Positions 1-10,346 of a stretch of DNA of 64,000 bases are shown here, one piece after another; the first letter of the stretch is position 1; every line of letters begins with the position of its first letter. The notes beneath the pieces were generated by a model. It saw only the letters and a list, made by a program, of their open reading frames with translations. It had not been told where the DNA came from and made no database searches. Source of the stretch: Herbaspirillum sp. 3R11 (lineage in GTDB: Bacteria; Pseudomonadota; Gammaproteobacteria; Burkholderiales; Burkholderiaceae_D); assembly GCF_004563925.1 (NCBI RefSeq), contig NZ_SPNJ01000003.1, forward strand, positions 682,001 to 746,000, in the 5' to 3' direction. The position numbers were made by a program, and so were the translations under genes.

Positions 1-409
1 TGTAAGCCTCCTCCAGCTGGCCTGTCACACGCACCAGCCACGGTTCATGCAGCTTTTCGGCAGGGCGCAGCTTGTGCTCGTAGACGATTTGCACACTCTT
101 CTCACAGGCCGTCATCGCCAACCCGATGATGCGCAACATGCGCTGCAACTCGCCCAGGTCGGTCGGCAGCAGGCTGCGCTTCTTTTGCGGAAACGCCTCG
201 GCGTATTGGGTAATCAGGATCGAATCCATCAACACCGTACCGTCATCGCAGATCAGTGACGGCGCCTTGACCAGCGGATTGATTTCGCGGAAACGATCGT
301 AGGCGCTGAACACCGAAATCGATTGATGTTCAAACGGCAGGCCGAGCAATTGCAGGGAAATGGCGGCGCGGCGGACATAGGGCGAATCGAGCATGCCGAT
401 GAGTTGCAC
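1..409 (-). CDS. Glutathione S-transferase family protein, 3' end cut by the window
   Basis: The visible 136 residues form the N-terminal thioredoxin-like domain of a glutathione S-transferase and the start of its helical domain. An SPYVRR stretch lies at residues 8-13 and a DDGTVLMDS glutathione-contact region near residue 57. Members conjugate or reduce electrophiles with glutathione in the cytoplasm; the substrate cannot be told from sequence. I chose the GTG at 407-409 because an AGGAG ribosome site sits 6 bases upstream and the protein then begins MQLIGML, as is usual for the family. The C-terminal part lies outside the window. An intrinsic terminator at 474-500 separates it from ilvC, so it probably has its own promoter or depends on readthrough. 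Confidence 0.82.
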   Translation of the reverse strand, partial: MQLIGMLDSPYVRRAAISLQLLGLPFEHQSISVFSAYDRFREINPLVKAPSLICDDGTVLMDSILITQYAEAFPQKKRSLLPTDLGELQRMLRIIGLAMTACEKSVQIVYEHKLRPAEKLHEPWLVRVTGQLEEAY

Positions 410-473
410 TTGGTTCTCCTTGATGGGCGAAATGGCGGGTGTGAAGTCTCGGGACGTAAACATACCGCGAAAT

Positions 474-500
474 AAAAAAGGACGCCGGAGCGTCCTTTTT
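474..500 (-). terminator. Intrinsic terminator downstream of ilvC
   Basis: GGACGC and GCGTCC pair around a CGGA loop, and on the minus strand the stem is followed by six T. An A/T run on the other side makes it potentially bidirectional. It lies just past the relic ilvC tail, so it was probably the terminator of the older ilvC copy and still serves the present one. Confidence 0.8.
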
Positions 501-519
501 CTCATCGACAAATAGTCGA

Positions 520-570
520 TTAGTTTTTGGTTTGATCAACCAGTTTGTTAGCCTTGATCCACGGCAGGCT
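520..570 (-). pseudogene. Relic of a second ilvC 3' end
   Basis: Read on the minus strand, this stretch encodes [15 protein letters not shown] followed by TAA. The intact ilvC 100 bases upstream ends [15 protein letters not shown] and TAA. Over the last 45 bases I count 10 mismatches, nearly all at third codon positions, with only one amino-acid change over 14 residues (Ser to Thr). Homology stops abruptly before the Leu codon. This is the tail of a diverged, once-functional ilvC. It suggests that most of the resident gene was replaced by a related copy, or that a tandem copy was deleted. It cannot encode a working enzyme. Confidence 0.85.
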
Positions 571-581
571 GGACGGGGTTT

Positions 582-636
582 CGCAAAGCAATGCTTTGCG
601 CCGTCCTGCCCAGGGCACGCATGCTTGCGTGTCCTG
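582..636. other. Two hairpins between the ilvC relic and ilvC
   Basis: CGCAAAGC at 582-589 pairs with GCTTTGCG at 593-600 around a 3-base loop. The stretch 611-621 pairs with 626-636 (11 bp, one G-T pair) around TGCT. Neither has a T run. They fill the spacer between the intact ilvC stop and the relic and may mark the recombination junction or act as mRNA-stabilising 3' structures. Confidence 0.55.
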
Positions 637-669
637 AGATGATGCCCACGATCGCGGTCCGTGGTCGTA

Positions 670-2910
<2,241 letters not shown>

Positions 2911-3087
2911 GATTTGTCTCCTGTCTATGAACTGCTTTTTTTTATGTGGCGGCGGTTCCGGCTCGTCGTCGGCTCGTGGCCGGTTTTGCCTGGTCCTGCC
3001 TGGGAGTCAGTCGCAAGTAAGCTGACTCTGCGGCAAAGAATAGCCAGCTTGTTTGATAACTTCCAATACAATATAGGCACACAATTA

Positions 3088-3102
3088 ATACCTTAAAGGT
3101 AT
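3088..3102 (+). promoter_or_regulatory. Perfect LysR-type T-N11-A palindrome over the ribosome site of the LysR gene
   Basis: ATACCTTAAAGGTAT is a perfect palindrome around a single central base and contains the T-N11-A spacing typical of LysR operators. It ends 3 bases before the start codon at 3106 and contains the AAAGG ribosome site. Binding there would block both translation start and any nearby promoter, which suits autorepression. A possible -35/-10 pair (TTGTTT at 3049, TATAGG at 3072, 17-base spacing) lies just upstream. Confidence 0.55.
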
Positions 3103-3105
3103 CAA

Positions 3106-4086
3106 ATGATTGAACTGCGCCACCTGACTTATTTCCGCACCGTAGCAGAAACCCTCCATTTCGGCCGCGCGGCCGAGCTGTTGCATATCTCGCAACCGCC
3201 GCTCACGCGCCAGATTGCGGCGCTGGAGAAGGAACTGGGCGTGCAGTTGTTCGACCGCAGCAAACGCAACGTGCAGCTGACCGAAGCGGGCAAACATTTC
3301 TACCGGGACACTGCTGAAATTTTTCATGCACTGGAGCGTGCCCGCCGCAATGCCGTCAGCACCGGGGCCGGCAACAGCGGCGCGCTGCTGGTGGGCTTCA
3401 TGATGTCGACCGCCTATAACATCCTGCCGTCGGTGACGCGCCACTATTCGGCCGCTTATCCCGAGGTCGACATGCGGCTGACCGAGCACGTGCCGAACCT
3501 GCTGGCGGTCGATATCAGGGAGGGTAAACGCGACGTGGGCATGATGTATCGCCCCGAGGATTGCAGCGGGCTGGACAGCCGCACGATCTTTTCCGAACCG
3601 CTGGTGGCGGTGCTGCCGAAAAACCACCGCCTGGCGACACGTGAAAAAATTTCAGCCAAGGATCTGGCCGACGATCCCTTCGTCAGCATCCCGCGCGCGA
3701 TTGCGCCGGTGGTCTACGACCTGATCGTCAATTGCTGCCTGGCGGCGGGTTTCCGTCCGCGCATCAAGCTGGAAGCCAACCTGCAGCAGACCATCGTCAA
3801 CCTGGTCGGTGAAGGCCTGGGCGTGGCGATGGTGCCGAACTCGATGCAGGCCATGCATCTGGAAACCACTGTCTTCAAACCGCTGGTCGATGCGCCTGTG
3901 GTGGAAGTCGCGGTGATCTGGAACAAGGACAACCGCAATCCCTGCATCCAGACCTTTGTGCAGACGGCGGAAGAAGTCTGGAGCGGCCTCAAGAATACCC
4001 AGCCAGTGTCGCTACCTTCGCTACCTTCACCGCCGGCATCGGGCCGGACCCGGCGACCCGCGCTCAGCCGTTTTTCAAAGAACTGA
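3106..4086 (+). CDS. LysR family regulator, BenM/CatM-like
   Basis: The 326-residue protein has a winged helix-turn-helix at residues 1-60, beginning MIELRHLTYFRTVAE, then a two-lobed effector domain from about 90 to 295. The N-terminal pattern and the hydrophobic motif DVGMMYRP are like regulators of the BenM/CatM/CbnR group that respond to aromatic or acidic metabolites, but the effector cannot be named. It is divergent from the sigma-54 activator gene, with a palindromic operator over its own ribosome site. A proline-, serine- and arginine-rich tail (after about 300) extends past the domain. Its 3' end overlaps the convergent alginate-lyase gene by 23 bases. Confidence 0.9.
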   Translation: MIELRHLTYFRTVAETLHFGRAAELLHISQPPLTRQIAALEKELGVQLFDRSKRNVQLTEAGKHFYRDTAEIFHALERARRNAVSTGAGNSGALLVGFMMSTAYNILPSVTRHYSAAYPEVDMRLTEHVPNLLAVDIREGKRDVGMMYRPEDCSGLDSRTIFSEPLVAVLPKNHRLATREKISAKDLADDPFVSIPRAIAPVVYDLIVNCCLAAGFRPRIKLEANLQQTIVNLVGEGLGVAMVPNSMQAMHLETTVFKPLVDAPVVEVAVIWNKDNRNPCIQTFVQTAEEVWSGLKNTQPVSLPSLPSPPASGRTRRPALSRFSKN

Positions 4087-5155
4087 GCGCCAGCCGCAGG
4101 CGCGCGTTGTTGCCGCTGCCGAGACTGCGCGCCAACTCTGCGCAAGCTGGGTCGTACGCTGCAGCCAGGTCCATCAGCGGCTGGGCGTTTTTGGGATCGT
4201 AGGGCGTGCCGATTTCATGGCCCTTTTCATGATTGTCCGAACGCGCCTTGTCGAACGGCACCTGGCTGCCGGCGAACTCGGCGTGGGTCTTTTCTCCGCG
4301 CACATACGGCAACAGCCATGTCACGCTGCGCGCTACCGAAGCGCCATTTGGCGCCTGCCAGTGATACAGGTCCTCGCCATCTTCGGCAAACGCCAGCGCC
4401 AGCGTGACCAGCGGCCGCAAATCGTAGACGTGATACGACAAGGCATCGCGCTCGATGAAATCGATGCTCTCGCCGCCGGGGCGCAGGTTGTCATTGATCT
4501 GGGCGCGGAAGCCATTCTTCGCATAGATAATCAGTTTGGCGTCACCGATCGCATAGCCGATCAGGCCCACAATTTTCAGGCGATGGCTGTGCCAGTTATT
4601 GGTCGCGGTCGGTCGTTTCAGAACACGCGAATCGATCTCGGCCTGCGCGATATTGCGCATCCATGTGTCGATGCGTTCACGCGCGGCGACCGGCAGATCG
4701 GTGCGCACGATGCGATAGCCGAAGATGCCCGGCTCCAGTCCGGTTTCGTCGATGGGCTGACCGGTGGGCTGATTGCGTGCGGCCCAGGCGTCGAGGAATG
4801 CGCCGGCGCGCGCTGCGTAGCGAGCATCTCCCGTCATTTTGTAGGTCACGGCGAGCGCCTGGATCTTGTCCATGTCCTTGATGCTGGCGGCGGTCTTTCC
4901 CTTGACCGCATCTCCCTGCAGGCGACCGCCGCTGGACAGCGTGGCAATCGGTTGCGGCTCGGCCGCAAGCGCCTCGTCGGCGATGCGATGCTGGGCGGTC
5001 ATTGCCTGTTTGAACTTGGGATCACGACGTAGCTGCTCCCACTGTTGCGACGACGGCCATAAGGATTGCGAGGAGGCGAACGGCGCTGCAATGAGCAGGC
5101 ACAGCAGCGCGAGAAGATGGACAAAAGGACGACGAAAAACGTGCTGATCTGGCAT
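4064..5155 (-). CDS. Exported alginate lyase family protein
   Basis: A signal peptide spans about residues 1-29 (hydrophobic LLALLCLLIAAPFASS), so the 363-residue protein is exported. The mature part is an all-helical alginate-lyase fold as in polysaccharide lyase family 5. TNNWHSH near residue 195 corresponds to the conserved Asn-Asn-His catalytic block, and Trp/Tyr-rich stretches lie around 240-290. Family members cleave mannuronate-containing polymers by beta-elimination. No alginate-synthesis genes are in the window, so it may act on another uronate polymer or in cell-envelope turnover. The C-terminal codons overlap the convergent LysR gene by 23 bases. Confidence 0.8.
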   Translation of the reverse strand: MPDQHVFRRPFVHLLALLCLLIAAPFASSQSLWPSSQQWEQLRRDPKFKQAMTAQHRIADEALAAEPQPIATLSSGGRLQGDAVKGKTAASIKDMDKIQALAVTYKMTGDARYAARAGAFLDAWAARNQPTGQPIDETGLEPGIFGYRIVRTDLPVAARERIDTWMRNIAQAEIDSRVLKRPTATNNWHSHRLKIVGLIGYAIGDAKLIIYAKNGFRAQINDNLRPGGESIDFIERDALSYHVYDLRPLVTLALAFAEDGEDLYHWQAPNGASVARSVTWLLPYVRGEKTHAEFAGSQVPFDKARSDNHEKGHEIGTPYDPKNAQPLMDLAAAYDPACAELARSLGSGNNARLRLALSSLKNG

Positions 5156-5269
5156 GCAGTCACCGGGAAGGAAAAGGGATGAAAAACATTACACCCCATT
5201 CTCCCTGCCGATGCCCTGCAATTTACCTTTCGTCACACCTATGCCGATGATATCGGCGTGACAAAATTT

Positions 5270-6067
5270 TCACACACACTTCAGGCTAAGGCCGCCGTCC
5301 ACGATGAGATCCACGCCGGTGACATAGCGCGCGGCATCCGACGCCAGAAACAAGGCCGCATGCGCCACATCCCAGGCGTCGCCCATGTGCCCCATCGGAC
5401 ATTGTTCGTGACGTTTGCGGCGCATCTCTTCGATGTCGCCGCCATAGGATGCCTTGAGCGGCTCGCGGATCATCGGCGTGTCCATCAGTCCCGGCAGCAC
5501 GCAGTTGGCGCGGATGCCCAGCGGTGCGTATTGCATGGCGATGTTCTTGGTCAGCGCCAGCATCGCCGCCTTGGACGCAGAATAGGCGACATACGGAAAG
5601 CCCACCCAGCGGATCGCCGCCAGCGACGAGATGTTCACGATGGCGCCCTTCTTCTGCTTTTCCATCACCGGCAGCACATGCTTGCAGGTCATGAAGACGC
5701 TGGTCTGGTTGATCGCGATGACGCGGTTCCAGCTCTCTTCGCTGGCCTCGACCGGGCCGCCGGTTTCGGCGATGCCGACATTGTTGTGCAGGACGTCGAT
5801 GCGGCCGAAATGATCGAGCGCGGCCTGCACCATGGATTCGATGTCCGGCGTTTTCGACACATCGGCGGCAACCACCTCACAGGTCCCGCCTTCGCTGCGG
5901 ATCAGGTCGCAGGTTTCCTGCGCAGCCTGCAGGTTGCGGTCGACCGCCAGCACGCGCGCACCTTCGCGCGCATACAGCACCGCCGCCGCCTTGCCGTTGC
6001 CCCAGCCCTCGCCGACCGAACCTGCGCCGCTGACGATGACGACCTTGTCTTCCATTGCGCGTGCCAT
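5270..6067 (-). CDS. SDR family oxidoreductase (first of two)
   Basis: A classical short-chain dehydrogenase of 265 residues. The nucleotide-binding glycine motif reads GAGSVGEGWGNG near residues 14-25, a longer loop than the usual TGxxxGxG. NNVG follows near 93, the catalytic Ser lies in NISSLAA (about 145), and YSASK (about 160) holds the catalytic Tyr and Lys. The family oxidises secondary alcohols or reduces ketones with NAD(P). It is the last gene of a leftward set with a second SDR 12 bases upstream and a TRAP transporter further upstream, so it probably acts on a hydroxylated acid taken up by that transporter. The substrate is not identifiable. Confidence 0.9.
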   Translation of the reverse strand: MARAMEDKVVIVSGAGSVGEGWGNGKAAAVLYAREGARVLAVDRNLQAAQETCDLIRSEGGTCEVVAADVSKTPDIESMVQAALDHFGRIDVLHNNVGIAETGGPVEASEESWNRVIAINQTSVFMTCKHVLPVMEKQKKGAIVNISSLAAIRWVGFPYVAYSASKAAMLALTKNIAMQYAPLGIRANCVLPGLMDTPMIREPLKASYGGDIEEMRRKRHEQCPMGHMGDAWDVAHAALFLASDAARYVTGVDLIVDGGLSLKCV

Positions 6068-6079
6068 GAATGCCTCCGA

Positions 6080-6850
6080 TCAGATGTCGAGGATGCCGGC
6101 AGCAACAAAGCCGCCATCCACCGGCACCACGTGACCGGTGATGTAGGACGAATCGTCAGCCGCCAGGAAGGATACTGCCGCGGCGATTTCATCAGTGCTG
6201 CCGTAGCGGTGCATGGGCACGCCGGCGGTGAAGCTCTTGCGGGTCTCCGGCGAATGCACGGCTTGCGTCAGCGGCGTATCGACCGGACCGGGCGCGACGC
6301 TGTTGACGGTGACGCCGTGTTCGGCCAGCTCGATCGCCATCTGGCGCGTCAGGCCGATCACTGCCGCCTTGGACGTGCCGTAGGCGGTGCGGCCGGAGCC
6401 GGCGCGGATGCCCGAGATGGACGAAATATTGACGATGCGGCCCCACTTGCGACGCACCATCATGCGCGCGGCATGCTGGCCGCACAGCATCACGCCGGTG
6501 ACGTTGATGTTCATCGTCAGCAGCCAGTTGTCGAGCGGGTAATCGAGGAAGGGGAAGGTCTTGGCGACGCCGGCGTTGTTGACCAGCACGTCGCAGCGGC
6601 CGTAGTCCTTTTCGACGTCGGCAAAGGCCTTTTCGATGGACTCGGGCTTGCTGACATCCATCGCCAGCGGCGCAGCTTTACCGCCGTCGGCGTTGATCTT
6701 GTCGGCGGTGGCCTTGGCCGCTTCCAGATTGATGTCCGAGACCAGTACGGTGTAGCCGTCGCGCGCCAGACGCTGGGAGATTGCGGCGCCGATACCCATG
6801 GCTCCGCCCGTCACGAGCGCCACGCGGGCGCCGCTGTCATTTTGGTTCAT
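6080..6850 (-). CDS. SDR family oxidoreductase (second of two), FabG-like
   Basis: The 256-residue protein carries TGGAMGIG near residues 14-21, NNAG near 90, a catalytic Ser in NISSISG and the YGTSK motif, the canonical classical SDR set. It resembles 3-oxoacyl reductases and 3-hydroxyacyl-CoA dehydrogenases. I start it at the ATG at 6848-6850 because GGAGA lies just before it; a start 14 codons upstream adds residues without family similarity. It sits between the TRAP permease gene and the other SDR in one apparent operon. With the divergent thiolase and CoA ligase, a role in oxidising a CoA-bound or free hydroxy acid is plausible. Confidence 0.9.
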   Translation of the reverse strand: MNQNDSGARVALVTGGAMGIGAAISQRLARDGYTVLVSDINLEAAKATADKINADGGKAAPLAMDVSKPESIEKAFADVEKDYGRCDVLVNNAGVAKTFPFLDYPLDNWLLTMNINVTGVMLCGQHAARMMVRRKWGRIVNISSISGIRAGSGRTAYGTSKAAVIGLTRQMAIELAEHGVTVNSVAPGPVDTPLTQAVHSPETRKSFTAGVPMHRYGSTDEIAAAVSFLAADDSSYITGHVVPVDGGFVAAGILDI

Positions 6851-6931
6851 GTTGTCTCCGTGAGGATGGCGGCTTGCGAGGGAAAGATGCAAGCCGCCGT
6901 TTTCAGATATTGTTTTTGTTAATTTTGTTGA

Positions 6932-8830
6932 TCAGTGTTCCAGGAAGCCGATCGAAATCCACGGCACCGCAGCCACCACCAGCAAGGCCACCACCAGCGC
7001 AGCCAGATAGCCCCACACGCGATTGAAGACCTTGTCCGGCGACACCTTGCCGATCGCGCAGGCGGCATAGAAGCCGACGCCGAACGGTGGTGCGAAGAGA
7101 CCAATGCCCATCGCCAGGATCACCACCATGGCGTAGTGCACGTCATGGATGCCCAGCGAACGCGCCACCGGGAACAGCAGCGGTCCGAACAGCACGATCG
7201 CCGGGATGCCTTCCAGGATGCTGCCCAGCACGATGAAGATCACGATCGTGATCAGCAGGAAACCGAAGCCACCGCCCGGCACGCCCTGCATCAGCGACAC
7301 CAGCTTGGCCGAGAAGCCCGACTGCGTCAGCGCCCAGGCCATCGAGGTGGCCATGCCGATGATCAGCAGGATCGCGCCCGACAAGGTCGCCGCTTCCACC
7401 AGCATCGGATAGATGCGCTTGAAGTCGATATGCTTCATGAAGGCATGCATGACCAGGCCGACCACGATGGTGTAGGCGACACCGATGGTGGCGACTTCAG
7501 TTGCGGTGGCGACGCCTTCGATCACGGCCACGCGAATCAGCATCGGCAAGGCCAGCGCAGGAATCGCCGCAATCAGGGTCTTGCCGATCACGCCGATGGT
7601 GGCGCGCTTCACATCCGGCATCGGTTCGCGGCGAGCGCGGAACCAGCAGACGATGCCGATCGCAATTGTTGCGATCACGGCCGGCATCAGGCCACCGATG
7701 AACAAGGCCGTAATCGACACGCTGCAGACTGCACCGATGGTGATCAGCACCAGGCTAGGCGGAATCGTCTCGGTCATGGCGCCGGAGGACGACAGCAAGG
7801 CCACCAGTTCTTCCGGCTTGGAACCGCGCTTCTTCATTTCCGGGAACAGCGCCGGCGCAATCGCGGCCATGTCGGCTGCTTTGGAACCGGAGATACCGGA
7901 CACCAGGAACATCGCGCCCAGCAGCACGTATTGCAGGCCACCGCGTACGTGACCCAGCAAGGCCGCCATGAAATCGATGAGCGTTCTGGCAAGGCCACTG
8001 ATTTCCAGCAGCGAACCGAGCAACACGAACAATGGCACCGACAACAGGATCAGGCTGGACATGCCCTCATCCATGCGGCTGACCACGATCATCATCGGCG
8101 CGCCGGTGGCGATCGTCAGGTAGGCCATGGTCGCCGTACCGAAGGCGAACGCAATCGGAATGCCACCAGCCACGCAAGCGCCGATCAGCACCACGAAGAA
8201 CACGATCAGGTTGTAGTTGCCCATCGCCAGCAAGGCCGGCTTGCTGATCCACAGCACGGCGCCGATTACTGCCACGACAGCAACAGCGGACAGCACCTGC
8301 TTGATGCTGGAGCGGCTCGCCATGCGGGCAATCGCCGCCAGGAACATCAGGATCGCGCCGACCGGCAAAGCAGCTGCGCGCAGGCCATCGGGGATTTCCA
8401 ATGCAGGCGTAGTGATCGCCATCTGCTCCGACGCATGGTCGACCGCGGGATGGATGATCATCAACACGAAGATGCAGACGATCAGCGCGGCCACCGTTTC
8501 CAGCCAGACGCGCCATTTGTCGGAGAGCTTGTTGACGATGGCGGTCAGGCGCATGTGCTCGCCCCGGTCCAGCGCCAGCACTGCACCCAGCATCGACAGC
8601 CAGATGAACAGCGTCGAAGCCAGTTCATCGGACCAGATCAGCGGATCGTGCAGCGCATAGCGGTAGATCACGCCGGCCAGCAGCACGCCGGTTTCCACCA
8701 CCACCAGCGCCGCAGCAACCGCGGCGACAACGTGCATGACGCCGCGATTGACGCCCGCCAGCAAACGCGCCAGCGGGTTGGTCGGCGCCGATGCAGAAGG
8801 CAGTCTCACTTCGGTCATCGCCGCTTCCAT
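6932..8830 (-). CDS. TRAP transporter fused small and large permease (DctQM)
   Basis: The 632-residue membrane protein fuses the small DctQ-type subunit (about residues 25-170, four helices, with WSDELA and FIWLSMLGA motifs) to the large DctM-type subunit (about 205-630, roughly twelve helices). TRAP systems import acidic solutes with a sodium gradient and a periplasmic binding protein. The ATG at 8830 follows the stop codon of the binding-protein gene directly. An alternative ATG at 8818 with GGAAG five bases upstream may be the true start. Fused QM proteins are common in TAXI and sialic-acid systems but less so with a DctP-type binding protein. The solute is unknown. Confidence 0.92.
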   Translation of the reverse strand: MEAAMTEVRLPSASAPTNPLARLLAGVNRGVMHVVAAVAAALVVVETGVLLAGVIYRYALHDPLIWSDELASTLFIWLSMLGAVLALDRGEHMRLTAIVNKLSDKWRVWLETVAALIVCIFVLMIIHPAVDHASEQMAITTPALEIPDGLRAAALPVGAILMFLAAIARMASRSSIKQVLSAVAVVAVIGAVLWISKPALLAMGNYNLIVFFVVLIGACVAGGIPIAFAFGTATMAYLTIATGAPMMIVVSRMDEGMSSLILLSVPLFVLLGSLLEISGLARTLIDFMAALLGHVRGGLQYVLLGAMFLVSGISGSKAADMAAIAPALFPEMKKRGSKPEELVALLSSSGAMTETIPPSLVLITIGAVCSVSITALFIGGLMPAVIATIAIGIVCWFRARREPMPDVKRATIGVIGKTLIAAIPALALPMLIRVAVIEGVATATEVATIGVAYTIVVGLVMHAFMKHIDFKRIYPMLVEAATLSGAILLIIGMATSMAWALTQSGFSAKLVSLMQGVPGGGFGFLLITIVIFIVLGSILEGIPAIVLFGPLLFPVARSLGIHDVHYAMVVILAMGIGLFAPPFGVGFYAACAIGKVSPDKVFNRVWGYLAALVVALLVVAAVPWISIGFLEH

Positions 8831-9868
8831 TTACGCCAACTTCCCGGTGTATTTCTCCAACAGCGCCCAAGGTTCGTCACCGAACTTCTTGTGCCACTCG
8901 GCGTAGAAACCTGCGCTGCGCAGCTTGGCGCGGAAGGCTTCGTTGTCGGTGTCGTTGAAGGCCAGGCCCTTGCCCTTCATTTCGGTCGCCAGGGAATCGT
9001 TCAACGCCTTGACGTCGGCGCGTTGCTTGATGCCGGCTTCATTGACGTTGCGTGTGACGATTTCCTGCAGGTCCTTCGGCAGACGCTCGAACGACTTCTT
9101 GTTGGCGAGGAACCAGAAACCATCCCACATGTGGTTGGTCATCGAGCAGTACTTTTGCACTTCGTACAGCTTGGCTGTCGAAATGATCGCCATCGGGTTT
9201 TCCTGGCCTTCGACGATCTTGGTCTGCAACGCGGAATACACTTCGGCGAAGTTGATGCTGGCCGGCGCCGCATCGAAGGCGCGGAACATCGATGTCCACA
9301 ACGGGCTCGGCGGCACGCGCAGCTTCATGCCCTTGAGGTCTTCCGGCTTGTTGATCGCGCGGGTGCTGTTGGTGATCTGGCGGTAGCCGTTGTCCCAGAT
9401 CTTTTCAAATGCAAAGACGGACGACTTGGCCTCGATCTGCTTGCGCACGTGTGCGCCCAGTTCGCCGTCCAGCGCTGCCCACACCTGGTTGTAATCCTTG
9501 AACGCGAAACCGACGCCGCTGATCTGCGCAGCCGGCACCAGCGTGCCGAGGATCAACGGCGACAATGTAAAGAAGTCGACCGCGCCCGCGCGCACCTGGC
9601 CCAGCGTGTCGGTGTCATTGCCGAGCTGGTTGTTCGGATAAACCTGGAAGTCGATACGGCCCTTGGATTCGGTCGCGATCTTGGCGGCCATTTCCTTGGC
9701 GCGCACATTCATCGGATGCGTAGCCGGCAGGTTGTTGGCGTACTTCAGCGTGAATTCAGCGGCGGCAAATGCCTGGGTCGACATCATGCCGGTGGCGGCA
9801 GCGGCCGAAGCGACGGAAACAGTCTTCAAAAAACGACGGCGAGTGATGCTGGCAGTTGGGTTACCCAT
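8831..9868 (-). CDS. TRAP transporter substrate-binding protein, DctP type
   Basis: The protein of 345 residues begins with a twin-arginine signal (RRRFLK at 10-15, cleavage after AFA near 35). It should therefore be exported folded by Tat. The mature part is a DctP-family solute receptor. The central stretch KLRVPPSP, with an Arg where the family has the carboxylate-gripping Arg, points to an organic acid ligand. AGGAG precedes the ATG. It is the first gene of the leftward operon, TRAP binding protein, QM permease, two SDRs. Transcription probably starts in the 478-bp region shared with the thiolase gene. Confidence 0.92.
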   Translation of the reverse strand: MGNPTASITRRRFLKTVSVASAAAATGMMSTQAFAAAEFTLKYANNLPATHPMNVRAKEMAAKIATESKGRIDFQVYPNNQLGNDTDTLGQVRAGAVDFFTLSPLILGTLVPAAQISGVGFAFKDYNQVWAALDGELGAHVRKQIEAKSSVFAFEKIWDNGYRQITNSTRAINKPEDLKGMKLRVPPSPLWTSMFRAFDAAPASINFAEVYSALQTKIVEGQENPMAIISTAKLYEVQKYCSMTNHMWDGFWFLANKKSFERLPKDLQEIVTRNVNEAGIKQRADVKALNDSLATEMKGKGLAFNDTDNEAFRAKLRSAGFYAEWHKKFGDEPWALLEKYTGKLA

Positions 9869-10346
9869 CTGTTTGTCTCCTGATTTTAGTTTTGGTTAAT
9901 TTATGTTGCCGATACTAGTAACGACTAATTCAGCACTGCTTATGCGTTCTAGAGCAATTTGGATGCCAAGTCGCGAAAGTGTTTCCACGGACCTGGGCTT
10001 CCCTCCCTGAAGTCGGCATTGCAAGCACATTCTCTTCGATAAACGCCTGCTTCGACAAGCGATGTGAGGGCCAATCAGGTGTTTATTTTGATGCGACACC
10101 TGTCGCATTGCCTGAACACTTGATTGACACCTGTATGCGGTTTTCATCCCAGTTTTATCCTGCAGTGCAGCAAATTCGTGGTCGCGCGCAACGTGCTATG
10201 TTTACCGCCATCACGGCCCGCCGACGCAGCCCTAGGGGCGCTGCCGCCATAACAACAAGCACTGCGGCAATGCTGCGCCGGCCTGAAAAATTCGTGGCAT
10301 CGTTTTTGCATATTGCTGTCCCAACATACTCTTTTCAGGAACACAC
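9869..10346. promoter_or_regulatory. Divergent control region between the TRAP/SDR and thiolase operons
   Basis: There is no convincing gene in this 478-bp stretch. It holds the ribosome site of the TRAP binding protein at its left edge and AGGAA before the thiolase at its right edge. The middle part has three copies of ACACCTG or its complement (10076-10082, 10096-10102, 10127-10133) and one strong palindrome. Base composition is less GC-rich than the flanks. It is the natural place for one regulator to control both operons, but no regulator gene adjoins it. Confidence 0.6.
10091..10108. promoter_or_regulatory. Candidate operator palindrome with phased half-sites
   Basis: ATGCGACACCTGTCGCAT is an 8-bp perfect inverted repeat around CC. 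A further copy of the core ACACCTG lies at 10127-10133, exactly 31 bases (about three helical turns) from the copy in the palindrome, and an inverted copy CAGGTGT at 10076-10082. This looks like an operator array for a dimeric regulator of one or both divergent operons. Confidence 0.5.

Noticed and set aside
6935-9883. A 982-codon open frame on the plus strand over the TRAP genes
   Set aside because: It is antisense to two clear TRAP genes, rich in His, Arg and Gln as expected of the complement of GC-rich membrane genes, and has no family similarity.
9896-10147. An 83-codon minus-strand frame in the divergent control region
   Set aside because: It has an irregular composition, no recognised family and overlaps the operator-like repeats; I treat the region as regulatory.
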